From Achromobacter sp. RTa (lineage in GTDB: Bacteria; Pseudomonadota; Gammaproteobacteria; Burkholderiales; Burkholderiaceae_B): DNA of 64,000 bases. Both the position numbers and the translations under genes were made by a program. Below the pieces are notes generated by a model. That model was given only the letters and a program-made list of their open reading frames with translations. It ran no database searches and was not told the origin of the DNA. Shown here piece by piece: positions 18,930 to 27,944 of this stretch (positions are counted from its first letter, which is position 1; each line of letters starts with the position of its first letter). The stretch lies in assembly GCF_000757485.1 (NCBI RefSeq), contig NZ_JPYO01000027.1, positions 372,001 to 436,000 on the forward strand, given 5' to 3'.

Positions 18930-20582
18930 TCAGTGTGCGGCGTCTTCGTCAATGGCGCGGGCGCGGGTGTTCGGCAGGAACAGGCTGCCGATGACGCCGA
19001 CTACCGCTGTCACGGCGACCGGATACATCAGGCCGCCGAAAATATTGCCGCTGGCCTGGGCCAGGTAGGTCGCGGTAAAGGGCACGATACCGCCGAAGAT
19101 GCCGGCGCCGATGTGGTACGGGAAGGATAGCGCCGTATAGCGGATGCGGGCGGGAAACAATTCAACCAGGTAGGATGCGACCGGGCCGTAGACCATGGCC
19201 ACGACGGCGGTCATCAGCACCAGGATCAACACGATGGTCGCATTGTCGACGCGCGCGGGATCGGCGCGCTCGGGATAGCCCGCAGCGGACAGGGCGGCCG
19301 CATAGCCGGCGCGGTCGAAGCCGTCGACGGTCTTGCCGCCTACGCTCATCGCGATTTCCTGCCCCGGCAGCGGCGCGGCGTACTCGAAATTGATGCCCTT
19401 GCCGACCAGGAACTTCTTGGCCTGCACGCACACCTTCTTGTGGTCGGCATGGCTGCCGATCATCGCGGCCTGCAGCCCGAAATCGCAGGCGCCGCCGCTC
19501 ACGTCGGCATGCACGCGCACCGGCGTGCTTTGCATGGCTTGCGCCAGGGCCGGATTGCCCGCCTTGAGCAGCACGTCGAACATGGAGTGGTAGCCGATGG
19601 CCGCGATGAACAGGCCCGCCATCATGATCCACTTGCGGCCGATGCGGTCCGACAGCCAGCCGAACAGCACGAAGGTAGGCGCCCCGATGATGAACCCGAT
19701 CAGGATCAGCGTGTAGACGCTGGTCTGGTCCAGCTGCACGGCCTGCTGCATGAAGATCATGACGTAGAACTGGCCGGTGAAGTAGGTTGCGCCCTGACCG
19801 GCGGTGACGCCGATCAGCGCCAGCAGCACCAGCCGCAGGCTGGACCACTGGCCGAAGGTTTCCTTGACCGGATTCTTCGACAGGCGGTTCTGCTGCTTCA
19901 TGCGCGTGAACACGGGCGACTCATGCAGCTTGGCGCGCACGTAGATCGAAATCGCCAGCATCACGATCGACAGGATGAACGGCAGGCGCCAGCCCCACTG
20001 CCGGAAGTCTTCCGCGCTCATCGACGCCTGCGTGCACAGGATCACGATCAGCGACAGGATCAGGCCCGCCGACGAGGTGATCTGGATCCACCCCGTCAAC
20101 AGCCCGCGGCGCTTCGGCTCGCAGTGCTCGGCCACGTAAATCACCGCGCCGCCATACTCGCCGCCCACGGCCAATCCCTGGATGACCCGCAAGGTAAGCA
20201 GCAGGATCCACGACAGGTGGCCGGCCGATTCATACGTGGGCAGGCAACCGATCAGGACCGTCGCTCCGCCCATCATCACCACGGTAATCAGGAAGGTGTA
20301 CTTGCGGCCCAGCTTGTCGCCCAGGTAGCCGAACATCACCGCGCCCAGCGGCCGGATGATGAAACCCACCGCCAGCGCGCCCAGCGCGGCCAGCAGGGCG
20401 ACGGTGGGATTGTCCTGCGGGAACAGGACCTGGCTCATGAAGACGGCCAGGGTCCCGTAGATGAAAAAGTCGTACCACTCGAACAAGGTGCCCAGCGTCG
20501 AGGCCACCACCACCTGGCGTTCCTCTTTCCGGCTGAGCGTCTGGCCTCCGCCGACGCCCTGCATTGCAACGTTCGCTTCCAT
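18930..20582 (-). CDS. MFS transporter, metabolite:H+ symporter (MHS) family, with a large loop insert
   Basis: 550 residues. The N-terminal half has the MHS hallmarks: GTLFEWYDFFIYG (residues 30-42), FGYLGDKLGRKYTFL, and RVIQGLAVGGEYGGA. It would import an organic acid or similar solute with protons. An unusual soluble segment of about 100 residues (roughly 345-445, with GACDFGLQ and KKVCVQAKKF, two cysteines) interrupts the C-terminal half between membrane helices; similar inserts exist in some MHS members. Start 20582 gives the expected N-terminus. It is first in the unit with nitrilase and flavin reductase. Confidence 0.9.
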   Translation of the reverse strand: MEANVAMQGVGGGQTLSRKEERQVVVASTLGTLFEWYDFFIYGTLAVFMSQVLFPQDNPTVALLAALGALAVGFIIRPLGAVMFGYLGDKLGRKYTFLITVVMMGGATVLIGCLPTYESAGHLSWILLLTLRVIQGLAVGGEYGGAVIYVAEHCEPKRRGLLTGWIQITSSAGLILSLIVILCTQASMSAEDFRQWGWRLPFILSIVMLAISIYVRAKLHESPVFTRMKQQNRLSKNPVKETFGQWSSLRLVLLALIGVTAGQGATYFTGQFYVMIFMQQAVQLDQTSVYTLILIGFIIGAPTFVLFGWLSDRIGRKWIMMAGLFIAAIGYHSMFDVLLKAGNPALAQAMQSTPVRVHADVSGGACDFGLQAAMIGSHADHKKVCVQAKKFLVGKGINFEYAAPLPGQEIAMSVGGKTVDGFDRAGYAAALSAAGYPERADPARVDNATIVLILVLMTAVVAMVYGPVASYLVELFPARIRYTALSFPYHIGAGIFGGIVPFTATYLAQASGNIFGGLMYPVAVTAVVGVIGSLFLPNTRARAIDEDAAH

Positions 20583-20743
20583 GCTTGCTTTCCCCAATCG
20601 CTTTAGATTGATATTGCTGTAGTCATTAACTATTATCAAACTTAAGCCAGGCCAGGAAAAAGCTAGGGAAAACCCGGCGCGCCCTTCTCTTTACCCGCCG
20701 GAGCCGCTGCTACACTCCCGCCAGAAACACTGTGGAGGCAGTA

Positions 20744-21592
20744 ATGGCAAGGCCCGCCGGCAAGGTCGAAAAGAACGCAGAACAAACGCCAACCACTGCG
20801 CGCAGGGGCATCCAATCGATCGAGGTGGGGTTCCGGATCCTGGACGTGATCCGCAAGGCCGGCCGCCCGCTGCCCTTGAAGGAAATCGCGGACGCCTGCG
20901 GGCTGACGGTGCCCAATGTCCATTACTACCTGGTGAGTTTCCAGAAGGTGGGCGTGGTGCAACAGCACGCGGACACCGGCCACTATGGCCTGGGGCCCTA
21001 TGCCTTGCGTCTGGGCCTGGCGGCCCTTGAACAGTTCGACGTCTTCACCACGGCCCGTCCCATCATGGCCGAAGTCGCCTCGATTACCGGCCATACGGTG
21101 TTCCTGGGCGTGTGGGGCAACAAGGGCCCGACCATCGTCTACCGGGTGGAGGGCGCCCGCAGCCGGCCCCTATTGGAATTGCGGGTGGGCAGCGTGCTTC
21201 CGCTGCTGTCTTCCGCGCTCGGCCGGAATTTCCTGGCCCACCTCCCGGAGGCCAGCACCCGTGAATTGCTGGAGCAGGAAATGGCTACGCCCCAGTCCGA
21301 GGGATATGGCGGCGCGGCGGGAAGCTCTTACTCGCCGCAGGACGTGCAGGCCATCCGCGACGAAGTGCGCAAGCACCACCTCAGCCGCTGCCGCGACGCG
21401 CTGCTGCCCCATTTCACGTCGCTGTCGGCGCCCATCTTCGACATGCTGGGCGAAATGAAGGCCGCGATCACGCTGATGGGCCCCGTCGGCGCCATCGACG
21501 ACGACCTGCAATCCGAAACCGCCCGGCTGCTCAGCGAAAAGGCCTGCTCGATTTCAGCCATGGCCGGCTGGGTGGATCCGCAGGCGCGCTGA
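20744..21592 (+). CDS. IclR family transcriptional regulator
   Basis: 282 residues: an N-terminal winged helix-turn-helix (about residues 24-84, QSIEVGFRILDVIRKAGRPL and LKEIADACGLTVPNVHYYL) and a C-terminal IclR effector-binding domain. GGAGG (20734-20738) precedes the ATG. It is divergent from the transporter-nitrilase-flavin reductase unit, with 160 bp between starts, so it most likely controls that unit in response to the nitrile or its acid. This is inferred from orientation. Confidence 0.92.
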   Translation: MARPAGKVEKNAEQTPTTARRGIQSIEVGFRILDVIRKAGRPLPLKEIADACGLTVPNVHYYLVSFQKVGVVQQHADTGHYGLGPYALRLGLAALEQFDVFTTARPIMAEVASITGHTVFLGVWGNKGPTIVYRVEGARSRPLLELRVGSVLPLLSSALGRNFLAHLPEASTRELLEQEMATPQSEGYGGAAGSSYSPQDVQAIRDEVRKHHLSRCRDALLPHFTSLSAPIFDMLGEMKAAITLMGPVGAIDDDLQSETARLLSEKACSISAMAGWVDPQAR

Positions 21593-21605
21593 AACCTGCC
21601 GCCCA

Positions 21606-21628
21606 AGCCCGGTTCCTCGTGCCGGGCT
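21606..21628. terminator. Hairpin between convergent genes
   Basis: AGCCCGG (21606-21612) pairs with CCGGGCT (21622-21628) between the iclR-type gene and the Bug gene. It lacks a T run, so it is at best a weak terminator. Confidence 0.3.
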
Positions 21629-21670
21629 AGCGCTGCGGCGGCGTGCCTGCCATGTTCTTCCGACGGGCGC

Positions 21671-22651
21671 TCACCCTTCCGCGACGATCTTCGCGTCCTT
21701 GATGGTCTTGGCGTATTTCTGCTGTTCCTGCTTCATGAAGTCGGCGAAGCGCTGCACGCTGCCGCCGCCGTCCTCTGCGCCGACCTGCGCCAGTTTTTGC
21801 TGCACGTCGGCCATCGCCAGGACTTTGTCTATGTCCTGGTTCATACGCCGGGCCATCGCCCCGGGCATGCTGCCCGGCCCCACCATGCCGAACCAGATGC
21901 TGGCCTCGAAGCCCGGATAGCCCTGCTCGGCCACCGTGGGCACGTCCGGCTGGCTCTTGGACCGCTGCTGCAGGGTCTGCGCCAGCGCGATCACCTTGCC
22001 CGACTGAATCAGCGGCGTCGCGGTGGTCATGCCCTCGAAGCAGTACTGGACGTGGCCGCCCATCAGGTCGTTCATCAAGGGAGCGGATCCCTTGTAGGGC
22101 ACGTGCAGCACGTCGATGCCTGCGCGGGCCTTGAAGATTTCCAGCGCCAGGTGCTGCGCGGAGCCCGTGCCGGCCGACCCGAAGACGATCTTGCCGGGCT
22201 GGGCTTTGCACAGCTGGACCAGCTCGGGCAGTGTTTTGGCCGGCTGCGCCGCGCCGCCTATCAGGATCGTTGGCGTCTTGCCCACCAGGGCGATAGGCGA
22301 GAAATCGCGCTCCACCGAATAGGCCAGCTTGGGCTGCAGGCCAGGCGCGATGCCGTGGCTGTTCACGTGCGCCATCAACAGCGTATTGCCGTCGGCGGGC
22401 TGGCGGGCCACCTGCTCTGCAGCGATGAGGCCCGCCGCGCCCGCGCGGTTTTCAACGATGACGGGGATGTTCCACAGCACGCCCAGCTTCTGGCCCAGCA
22501 AACGCGCCAGCACGTCGGTGCCGCCGCCCGCGGGGAATCCCACCACGATCTTCACCGGCCCCGACGGCATGTCCTGCGCCCGAGCCGCCGCCGGCAGCAC
22601 GAGCGCCGCCCCCAGCGCCGCGGCGCCGGTCATGAATTGCCTACGTTGCAT
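21671..22651 (-). CDS. Tripartite tricarboxylate transporter-type solute-binding protein (Bug family)
   Basis: 326 residues. The signal peptide has a twin-arginine-like start, MQRRQFMTGAAALGAALVLP, and cleavage near AARAQ. The mature protein has the TctC/Bug signature (VKIVVGFPAGGGTDVLAR; FGSAGTGSAQHLALE; VLHVPYKGSAPLMNDLMGG). It binds a carboxylate-type solute in the periplasm. No membrane TctA/TctB genes are adjacent, which is usual for the many orphan Bug genes in Bordetella relatives. AGGAG precedes the start. Its neighbours are an aldolase and a dehydratase, so the ligand may be a sugar acid. Confidence 0.93.
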   Translation of the reverse strand: MQRRQFMTGAAALGAALVLPAAARAQDMPSGPVKIVVGFPAGGGTDVLARLLGQKLGVLWNIPVIVENRAGAAGLIAAEQVARQPADGNTLLMAHVNSHGIAPGLQPKLAYSVERDFSPIALVGKTPTILIGGAAQPAKTLPELVQLCKAQPGKIVFGSAGTGSAQHLALEIFKARAGIDVLHVPYKGSAPLMNDLMGGHVQYCFEGMTTATPLIQSGKVIALAQTLQQRSKSQPDVPTVAEQGYPGFEASIWFGMVGPGSMPGAMARRMNQDIDKVLAMADVQQKLAQVGAEDGGGSVQRFADFMKQEQQKYAKTIKDAKIVAEG

Positions 22652-22688
22652 GCTTGTCTCCTCGCGCCGGTCTGCCGCCGGCGACTGG

Positions 22689-23594
22689 TTATGAAAGAAC
22701 CGCAAGCCGCTGCGCCAGCTGCGCAGCCTCGGCCTCGCTCAACTCCACCAACGGCGGCCTTACGGTGGCCCAGGCCGGATCGCCGCGGCGCTGCGCGATC
22801 GCGGCCTTCATGGCGGGAATCATGGGATAGGACTGGAAGACCGCGCGGGTCTCGTTCAAGGCGCGCTGCCTGTCGTCGGCGCCGTCTTCCTGCCAACGGC
22901 GGTAGAGCTCGACAATGGGGCCGGCGTTGACGTTGCCGGTGGCGGTGATGCATCCGGCGCCGCCCGCGCGCAGCGTGTCCAGCAGCACCGTCTCCGTGCC
23001 GGCGAACACGTCGAAGCCGCGCGGCTGGAAATCGCGCAGCATCGCCGCCGTATTTGCCCAATCGCCCGAACTATCCTTGACGCCCGCGACGATGCCGGGA
23101 AACGCACCCAGCAGGCGCTCGATCAGCGGCAGGCTGATCGGCACGCCGGACACAGGCGGGATGTGATACAGGTAGATGCGCAGGCGGTCGTCCGCAACCT
23201 GCTCGATGACGTGCGCGAAGGCGCGGAACAGGCCTTCGTCGCTGACGCCTTTGTAGTAGAACGGCGGCAGCATGAGCACGCCGCCGCAACCCGCCTGGAC
23301 GGCATGCCGTGTCAGTTCCACCGCATCGGGCAGGGCGCAGGCGCCCGTACCCGGCATCATGCGCCCGGCGGGCAGGCCCTCTGCCAGCAACGCGTCCAGC
23401 AGCCCGCGCTTCTCCGCCACGGTAAGCGAATTGGCCTCGGAGTTGGTGCCGAAGATCGCCAGGCCCGCGCCCTGTTCGAGCAAGGCGCGGCAATGCTCGA
23501 CGAAACGCGGAGCGCTGGGCGAGAGGTCCTCGTTGAACGGCGTCAGCACGGGGGAATAGACGCCCTGCGGGCGTTCGGGGGCAGCGGTGCTCAT
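22689..23594 (-). CDS. Dihydrodipicolinate synthase-family aldolase/lyase
   Basis: 301 residues, a class I aldolase TIM barrel. The Schiff-base lysine is Lys173 (VAGVKDSSGD) and the helper tyrosine is Tyr143 (YLYHIPP). The family includes DapA, N-acetylneuraminate lyase and 2-keto-3-deoxy sugar-acid aldolases. The T-T pair that DapA uses near residue 45 is replaced here by GTNSEA, which favours a catabolic aldolase over lysine synthesis. It lies between an enolase-superfamily dehydratase and a Bug protein, so cleavage of a 2-keto-3-deoxy acid is the likely role. Confidence 0.9.
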   Translation of the reverse strand: MSTAAPERPQGVYSPVLTPFNEDLSPSAPRFVEHCRALLEQGAGLAIFGTNSEANSLTVAEKRGLLDALLAEGLPAGRMMPGTGACALPDAVELTRHAVQAGCGGVLMLPPFYYKGVSDEGLFRAFAHVIEQVADDRLRIYLYHIPPVSGVPISLPLIERLLGAFPGIVAGVKDSSGDWANTAAMLRDFQPRGFDVFAGTETVLLDTLRAGGAGCITATGNVNAGPIVELYRRWQEDGADDRQRALNETRAVFQSYPMIPAMKAAIAQRRGDPAWATVRPPLVELSEAEAAQLAQRLAVLS

Positions 23595-23610
23595 GCGGGC
23601 TCTCCAGTGA

Positions 23611-24738
23611 TCAGCGGCCGACGCGGGTCCACTTGCCGAACCGTTCGACCATGCGTTCGTCGAAGCCGAATCCCAGGCCAGGCTCCTGATGCAGGATCAC
23701 GCGTCCCTGCTTGTGGGTCAGCTGGCGATCGACGAGCTTGCGGAAATTCAGGACCTGGTCGTCCCAGAAGAATTCAACATAACGCGCATTCGGCGTCGCC
23801 GCCACCAGCGGCGCATGCACGTCGTGGAACCAGTGAGGGCAGACCACGACGCCATAGCTGGCGGCGGTGGCGGCAATGCGCTTCCATTCGGTGATGCCGC
23901 CGCAAACCGCCGCGTCGGTCTGGAGAATGCCGGCCGCGCCTTTGTCCAGGAGCTCTTTGTGGTACCAGCGGCCATAGCCGATCTCGGCGGTTGCTATGGG
24001 CAGGCGCGTCAACCGCGCAAGCTTGGCGTGGCTGTCGATATCGTCCGGGCTGAAGGGCTCTTCGATGAAGTAGGGGTCGTACTGCTCGAAGCGGCGGATG
24101 TATTGCATGGCCTGGGTCACGTCCTGCCATGCGTTATTGCAGTCCATCATCAGTTCGACATCCGGCCCCACGGCCTCGCGCGCCGCCTTCAGGCGCGCCT
24201 CTTCCTCCCGCGGGGACAGGCGGCCCGTCTTCATCTTGACCGCGCGGAAACCCTTCTCCACATAGCTGGCCATTTCCTCGCCCAGATGCTGCGGCGTCTT
24301 GCCATCGAGGTAGTAACCGCCGCTGGCGTAGGCGGGCACAGACTCGAGCTCGACCGCGCCCAGGTAGCGGTGCAGCGGCAGGCCGGCCGTCTTGGCGTTC
24401 AGGTCCCACAGCGCAATGTCCAGCGCGCTCAGCGCCCGCATCACGGTGCCCTGGCGGCCCTGCAGCAGGGCTTCCTGGTACATGGCGTGCCACAGCCCTT
24501 CGACGGCATGCGAGTCCTTGCCCAGCAGCACCGGGGCCAGCAGGCTCTCCACCGCGGCTTCGAAAATGGCGCCGCCGGCGCTGCCGACGTAGCAGAAGCC
24601 GATGCCTTCCACGCCGTCCGCGGAGCGGACCTTGACCAGCCCGTAGTGCCGCGTCGACACGGTGCGGTTCGAGAACGAAGTGACTTTGTCCAGGGGCACC
24701 GCGGCGGCGCAGACGTCTATGGATTCGATGATGGGCAC
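23611..24738 (-). CDS. Mandelate racemase/muconate lactonizing enzyme-family protein (acid-sugar dehydratase?)
   Basis: 375 residues of the enolase superfamily. Metal ligands fit Asp199 (LMMDCNNAW), Glu226 (FIEEPFSP) and Glu252 (IATAEIG). Base catalysts are the Lys168-x-Lys170 pair (AVKMKTG) and His302 (CPHWFHD) paired with Asp275. A KxK motif plus His/Asp dyad marks the mandelate-racemase subgroup, where most members are sugar-acid dehydratases. The start is a GTG at 24738, 6 bases after AAGGAG; a longer frame upstream has no ribosome site. It is first of a three-gene unit with the aldolase and Bug genes. Confidence 0.9.
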   Translation of the reverse strand: MPIIESIDVCAAAVPLDKVTSFSNRTVSTRHYGLVKVRSADGVEGIGFCYVGSAGGAIFEAAVESLLAPVLLGKDSHAVEGLWHAMYQEALLQGRQGTVMRALSALDIALWDLNAKTAGLPLHRYLGAVELESVPAYASGGYYLDGKTPQHLGEEMASYVEKGFRAVKMKTGRLSPREEEARLKAAREAVGPDVELMMDCNNAWQDVTQAMQYIRRFEQYDPYFIEEPFSPDDIDSHAKLARLTRLPIATAEIGYGRWYHKELLDKGAAGILQTDAAVCGGITEWKRIAATAASYGVVVCPHWFHDVHAPLVAATPNARYVEFFWDDQVLNFRKLVDRQLTHKQGRVILHQEPGLGFGFDERMVERFGKWTRVGR

Positions 24739-24900
24739 AACAGGCTCCTTGGTTGCTGGAATGTTCCGACTGGCGGCGCCGGCGCGGTTTGCGCCGTCTC
24801 GACGCCCTGGACGTATTCTTGCCCCGGCCAAAGAAAACAACAATTATCTTCATCCATATTTAGAATATGGAAAAAACATCTTCTGGAAAGACAAGAAACC

Positions 24901-25779
24901 ATGGACTCCCGATTCCTGCAGACTTACGTGCACGTGGTGGAGCTGGGTTCCATCGCGCAGGCGGCGCGGCACCAGGGGCTGACCCCGGCCACCGTGCAGC
25001 AGCGGCTGCGCGCGCTGGAGGCCGACATGGGCAGCGCCCTGATAGCGCGCTCCGGCCGCACGGTGAAGCCCACCCCGGCAGGCAACCGGATTCTCGAACG
25101 CGCGCGCGCAATCCTGCGTGACGTGCGCGATCTGCGCTCGGCCGCCTCGGACACCGAACTGCCCGCGGGGCCGCTCAGGCTGGGCGCCACGCCCACCGCC
25201 TTGACGGGAATCATGCCCCCCGTGCTGCGCACCTGGGTGGCCCGCCATCCTCACATCGAGATCTACATAGAACCGGCCCCCACCACCCTGCTCTACAGCA
25301 AGGTACTGGCCGGCGAACTGGACGGGGCCCTGCTCGTGCACCCGTTATTCTCCATCCCCAAGACCTGCGTCTGGCGCGACCTGCGGCAAGAGCCGCTGGT
25401 GCTGGTGACTCCCGCCGGCATGAAGGTGCGCGATCCGCTGGCCGTTCTCGCCCGGGAACCCTATATCCGTTACGACCGCAGCGTGGTCGGCGGCAAGATG
25501 GCGGAGGACTATCTGAGGGCACGCAATCTGCGGCCGCACGTGCGCTTCGAGCTCGACGGTATCGACTCGATCGCCCGCCTGGTCTCGGAGGGATTGGGCG
25601 TTGCGCTGCTGCCCGATTGGGCCACCACGGGCGCGCAGTCCGCCAGCGTCAGGCGCTGGCCGCTGCCCGCGCCGTGCCCCGCGCGCACCGTGGGCGCGAT
25701 CTGGCCGCGCTCGGGAGTGCGCTCGGCGTTGATGCGAGCGTTCGTGGAATTGACCGAGACGCAGCTCGGCCTGGCCTGA
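24901..25779 (+). CDS. LysR family transcriptional regulator
   Basis: 292 residues. The N-terminal winged helix-turn-helix (residues 1-60: FLQTYVHVVELGSIAQAARH, TPATVQQRLRALE) is followed by a LysR substrate-binding domain. It is divergent from the dehydratase-aldolase-Bug unit with 162 bp between starts, the standard arrangement for LysR control of the neighbour. The intergenic region is AT-rich (24836-24880) and would hold the binding site. The inducer is unknown. Confidence 0.92.
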   Translation: MDSRFLQTYVHVVELGSIAQAARHQGLTPATVQQRLRALEADMGSALIARSGRTVKPTPAGNRILERARAILRDVRDLRSAASDTELPAGPLRLGATPTALTGIMPPVLRTWVARHPHIEIYIEPAPTTLLYSKVLAGELDGALLVHPLFSIPKTCVWRDLRQEPLVLVTPAGMKVRDPLAVLAREPYIRYDRSVVGGKMAEDYLRARNLRPHVRFELDGIDSIARLVSEGLGVALLPDWATTGAQSASVRRWPLPAPCPARTVGAIWPRSGVRSALMRAFVELTETQLGLA

Positions 25780-25791
25780 AGCGCGGGCCCG

Positions 25792-26985
25792 TCAGGCCCG
25801 GCCGGCCGCGTCCTGGCCGTTGCGGGCCACGATCGCTCCGCCCGACACCACCAGGCGGCGCGGCGCTCGTTTCACGACGGCTTCCGCCACGCAGCTGGCA
25901 TCGACCAGCACCAGGTCGGCGCGAGCCCCGGGCGCCAGGCCGTAGTCCGCGAAGCCACAGGCGCGGGCCGCCGCGCTGGTCACGCAATCGAACGCCCACT
26001 CGACCTCGTCATCGCGGCGCAGATCGTTGCGCAACCCGATCAGCGTGGCGCGCGCCAGCATGTCGGGACTGCCGTAGGGAGTCCAGGTGTCGCGGATGCC
26101 GTCATTGCCGCCGAATATGGTCACGCCCGCCTCGCGGCACGCGCGCACGGCTGGAACCGGCCGCGATGGCGGGGCCGTGGTCAGCAGCGAGACGTCCAGC
26201 GCGGCAAGCCGCTGCAGCAGCCCGTCGAGCCGCTTCGCGTCCACGCCGCCCAGACAGAAGGCATGGCTGATGACCACCTTGCCGTTCATACCCAGCGCAC
26301 GGGTGCGGTCCAGGATCAGTTCCAGCGTGAACGCGCCCAGTTCGCCGGGCTCATGCAGATGGATATCGATGGGCTTGCCGTGCTTGTCGGCGATGCCGAA
26401 CAGCACGTCCAGCGACCGGGCGGGATCGCGGTCGATGGCGGAAGGATCCAGCCCGCCCAGCACGTCGGCGCCGCTCGCGAGGGCCTGGTCCAGCAATTCG
26501 GCGGTGCCCGGCCGAACCAGCAGGCCCGACTGAGGAAAGGCCACCGTCTGGATTTCGACGAGCCCCGCCAGCTCCTGGCGCGTGGCGTGCACGCCGTCCA
26601 GATGGCGCAGCCCGGCATCGGTGTCGACGTCGACGTGGGTGCGGATGCGGGTAGTGCCTTCGCGCAGGAAGGCAAGCGCAAGCGCCCGCGCATGGCTGGC
26701 AGCGTCATGCCCGGTGCTGGCGCGCCATTGCCGTTCGTTATGGATGCGATCGGTCAGCGCCGACCCCACTTCGTTCACGTACCAGGACGATCCCCAGGTG
26801 GTCTTATCCAGGTGGGCGTGGCCTTCGACCAGGCCGGGCAGTAACAAGGCGCCCTCGCCGTCTTCCACGGCGATGCCAGGAATCGCGCCGAGCGCCTGGC
26901 CGATTTGCTGGATGCGCCCATCGCGCACCAGTACGTCCGCGGCCTCGCCCTGGACGCGGACGTTCTTCAACAACAGGTCGGTCAT
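25792..26985 (-). CDS. Amidohydrolase, cytosine deaminase-like
   Basis: 397 residues of the amidohydrolase superfamily, cytosine deaminase/CodA group. Metal ligands are visible in EGHAHLDKT (about residues 54-62) and DIHLHEPGE, with SHAFCLG and the catalytic GNDGIRDTW near residue 300. The substrate of this group ranges over cytosine, isoguanine, creatinine-like rings and others, and cannot be fixed here. AGGAA precedes the start. It is convergent with the LysR gene (12 bp apart) and stands alone otherwise. Confidence 0.88.
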   Translation of the reverse strand: MTDLLLKNVRVQGEAADVLVRDGRIQQIGQALGAIPGIAVEDGEGALLLPGLVEGHAHLDKTTWGSSWYVNEVGSALTDRIHNERQWRASTGHDAASHARALALAFLREGTTRIRTHVDVDTDAGLRHLDGVHATRQELAGLVEIQTVAFPQSGLLVRPGTAELLDQALASGADVLGGLDPSAIDRDPARSLDVLFGIADKHGKPIDIHLHEPGELGAFTLELILDRTRALGMNGKVVISHAFCLGGVDAKRLDGLLQRLAALDVSLLTTAPPSRPVPAVRACREAGVTIFGGNDGIRDTWTPYGSPDMLARATLIGLRNDLRRDDEVEWAFDCVTSAAARACGFADYGLAPGARADLVLVDASCVAEAVVKRAPRRLVVSGGAIVARNGQDAAGRA

Positions 26986-27053
26986 GGTGGGTTCCTAGGC
27001 TTCGCGCGCGGCTGCGTGCCGGGCGCGCGGCCGGGCGATAGCGACGCGGGGGA

Positions 27054-27251
27054 TCAGACTTGGGGCGGTTCGATCCAGAAAAAGCGTTCGCCCTGGCGGA
27101 CCATGTCGGCCACGCCTTCGGCGCCGATGCGGTAATCCGTACCCATCAGCGTGGCGCCGCCGTCTTCATGAATATGAATGATGGCCAGCGGGTCATTTGC
27201 CATGGTGTACCAGTAGTACCCCGGCTTGAGATCATGCAGGTCTGTGTTCAT
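27054..27251 (-). CDS. Small hypothetical protein
   Basis: 65 residues (MNTDLHDLKPGYYWY...), with a run of aromatic residues then an IIHIHEDGG segment. Similar small proteins of unknown role occur in Burkholderiales as far as I recall, but I cannot name the family. Start 27251 is preferred to an ATG 36 bp upstream because it fits the compact domain. The ribosome site is weak. Confidence 0.55.
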   Translation of the reverse strand: MNTDLHDLKPGYYWYTMANDPLAIIHIHEDGGATLMGTDYRIGAEGVADMVRQGERFFWIEPPQV

Positions 27252-27440
27252 GCTTCGAGTATACAAACTTCCCCGCGCCGTATTCAAAAAGACACATTAA
27301 TCCGGCCGGGTGCCTGACATGACGCGCGCGACACGGCATACTGTTTGATGCCAAGCCCAAACCGCGCGCTGTTGGCATGCGTCGGCTGGGCATTGCCGCA
27401 ATGGCGCATATGCCTTGATCGTGAGAGGAACCGCGAGCGT

Positions 27441-27944
27441 ATGAAAAGGCAACCACTTCAGTTCAGCGAGCCGCTTAAACAGGCAGTCTTGAGCGGCGGA
27501 AAAGTACAGAGCCGGCGCATCCTGAAGCCGCAACCGAGCAAACCGACCACGGTCTGGTATGCCGATGCCTCGGATTCCGGAAGATGGGTGGCCATGGGTC
27601 CGTCCCTGGACAATCCTTCCGAATTGCGCAGAACGTCCAGCTGGGTTCGGTGCCCCTACGGGAAATCGGGCGATAGCATCATATTGACGGACGAAGCCGG
27701 CAATCCCTTCACCACGGCCGTCATCGTGGGCGTGCGCATCCAGCGCCTGCAAAACCTGTCCGAAGCCGATGCCCGGGCCGAAGGCATACTCGCGCTTTAC
27801 CAAGCGTCCTCCCTGCTGCCCGGCGTGCCGCTGCAGACTGCGTTTGCGCTCACGTGGTGCGAACGGTATGGCGCGCATGCCTGGGCGGCCAATCCCTGGG
27901 TCTGGGTCGTCGAATTCCGCCGCCAGCAAGCCCTGGAAGCCTGA
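27441..27944 (+). CDS. ASCH-like, phage-type protein
   Basis: 167 residues beginning MKRQPLQFSEPLKQAVLSGG, followed by KVQSRRILKPQP. The 'F..P....IL.G.K.Q.RR..KPQP' start is the typical opening of ASCH/PUA-like proteins found in prophages, whose RNA- or nucleotide-binding role is mostly untested. Here no other phage gene flanks it. The start is chosen at the ATG that begins this motif; a longer frame begins at 27345. Confidence 0.65.
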   Translation: MKRQPLQFSEPLKQAVLSGGKVQSRRILKPQPSKPTTVWYADASDSGRWVAMGPSLDNPSELRRTSSWVRCPYGKSGDSIILTDEAGNPFTTAVIVGVRIQRLQNLSEADARAEGILALYQASSLLPGVPLQTAFALTWCERYGAHAWAANPWVWVVEFRRQQALEA

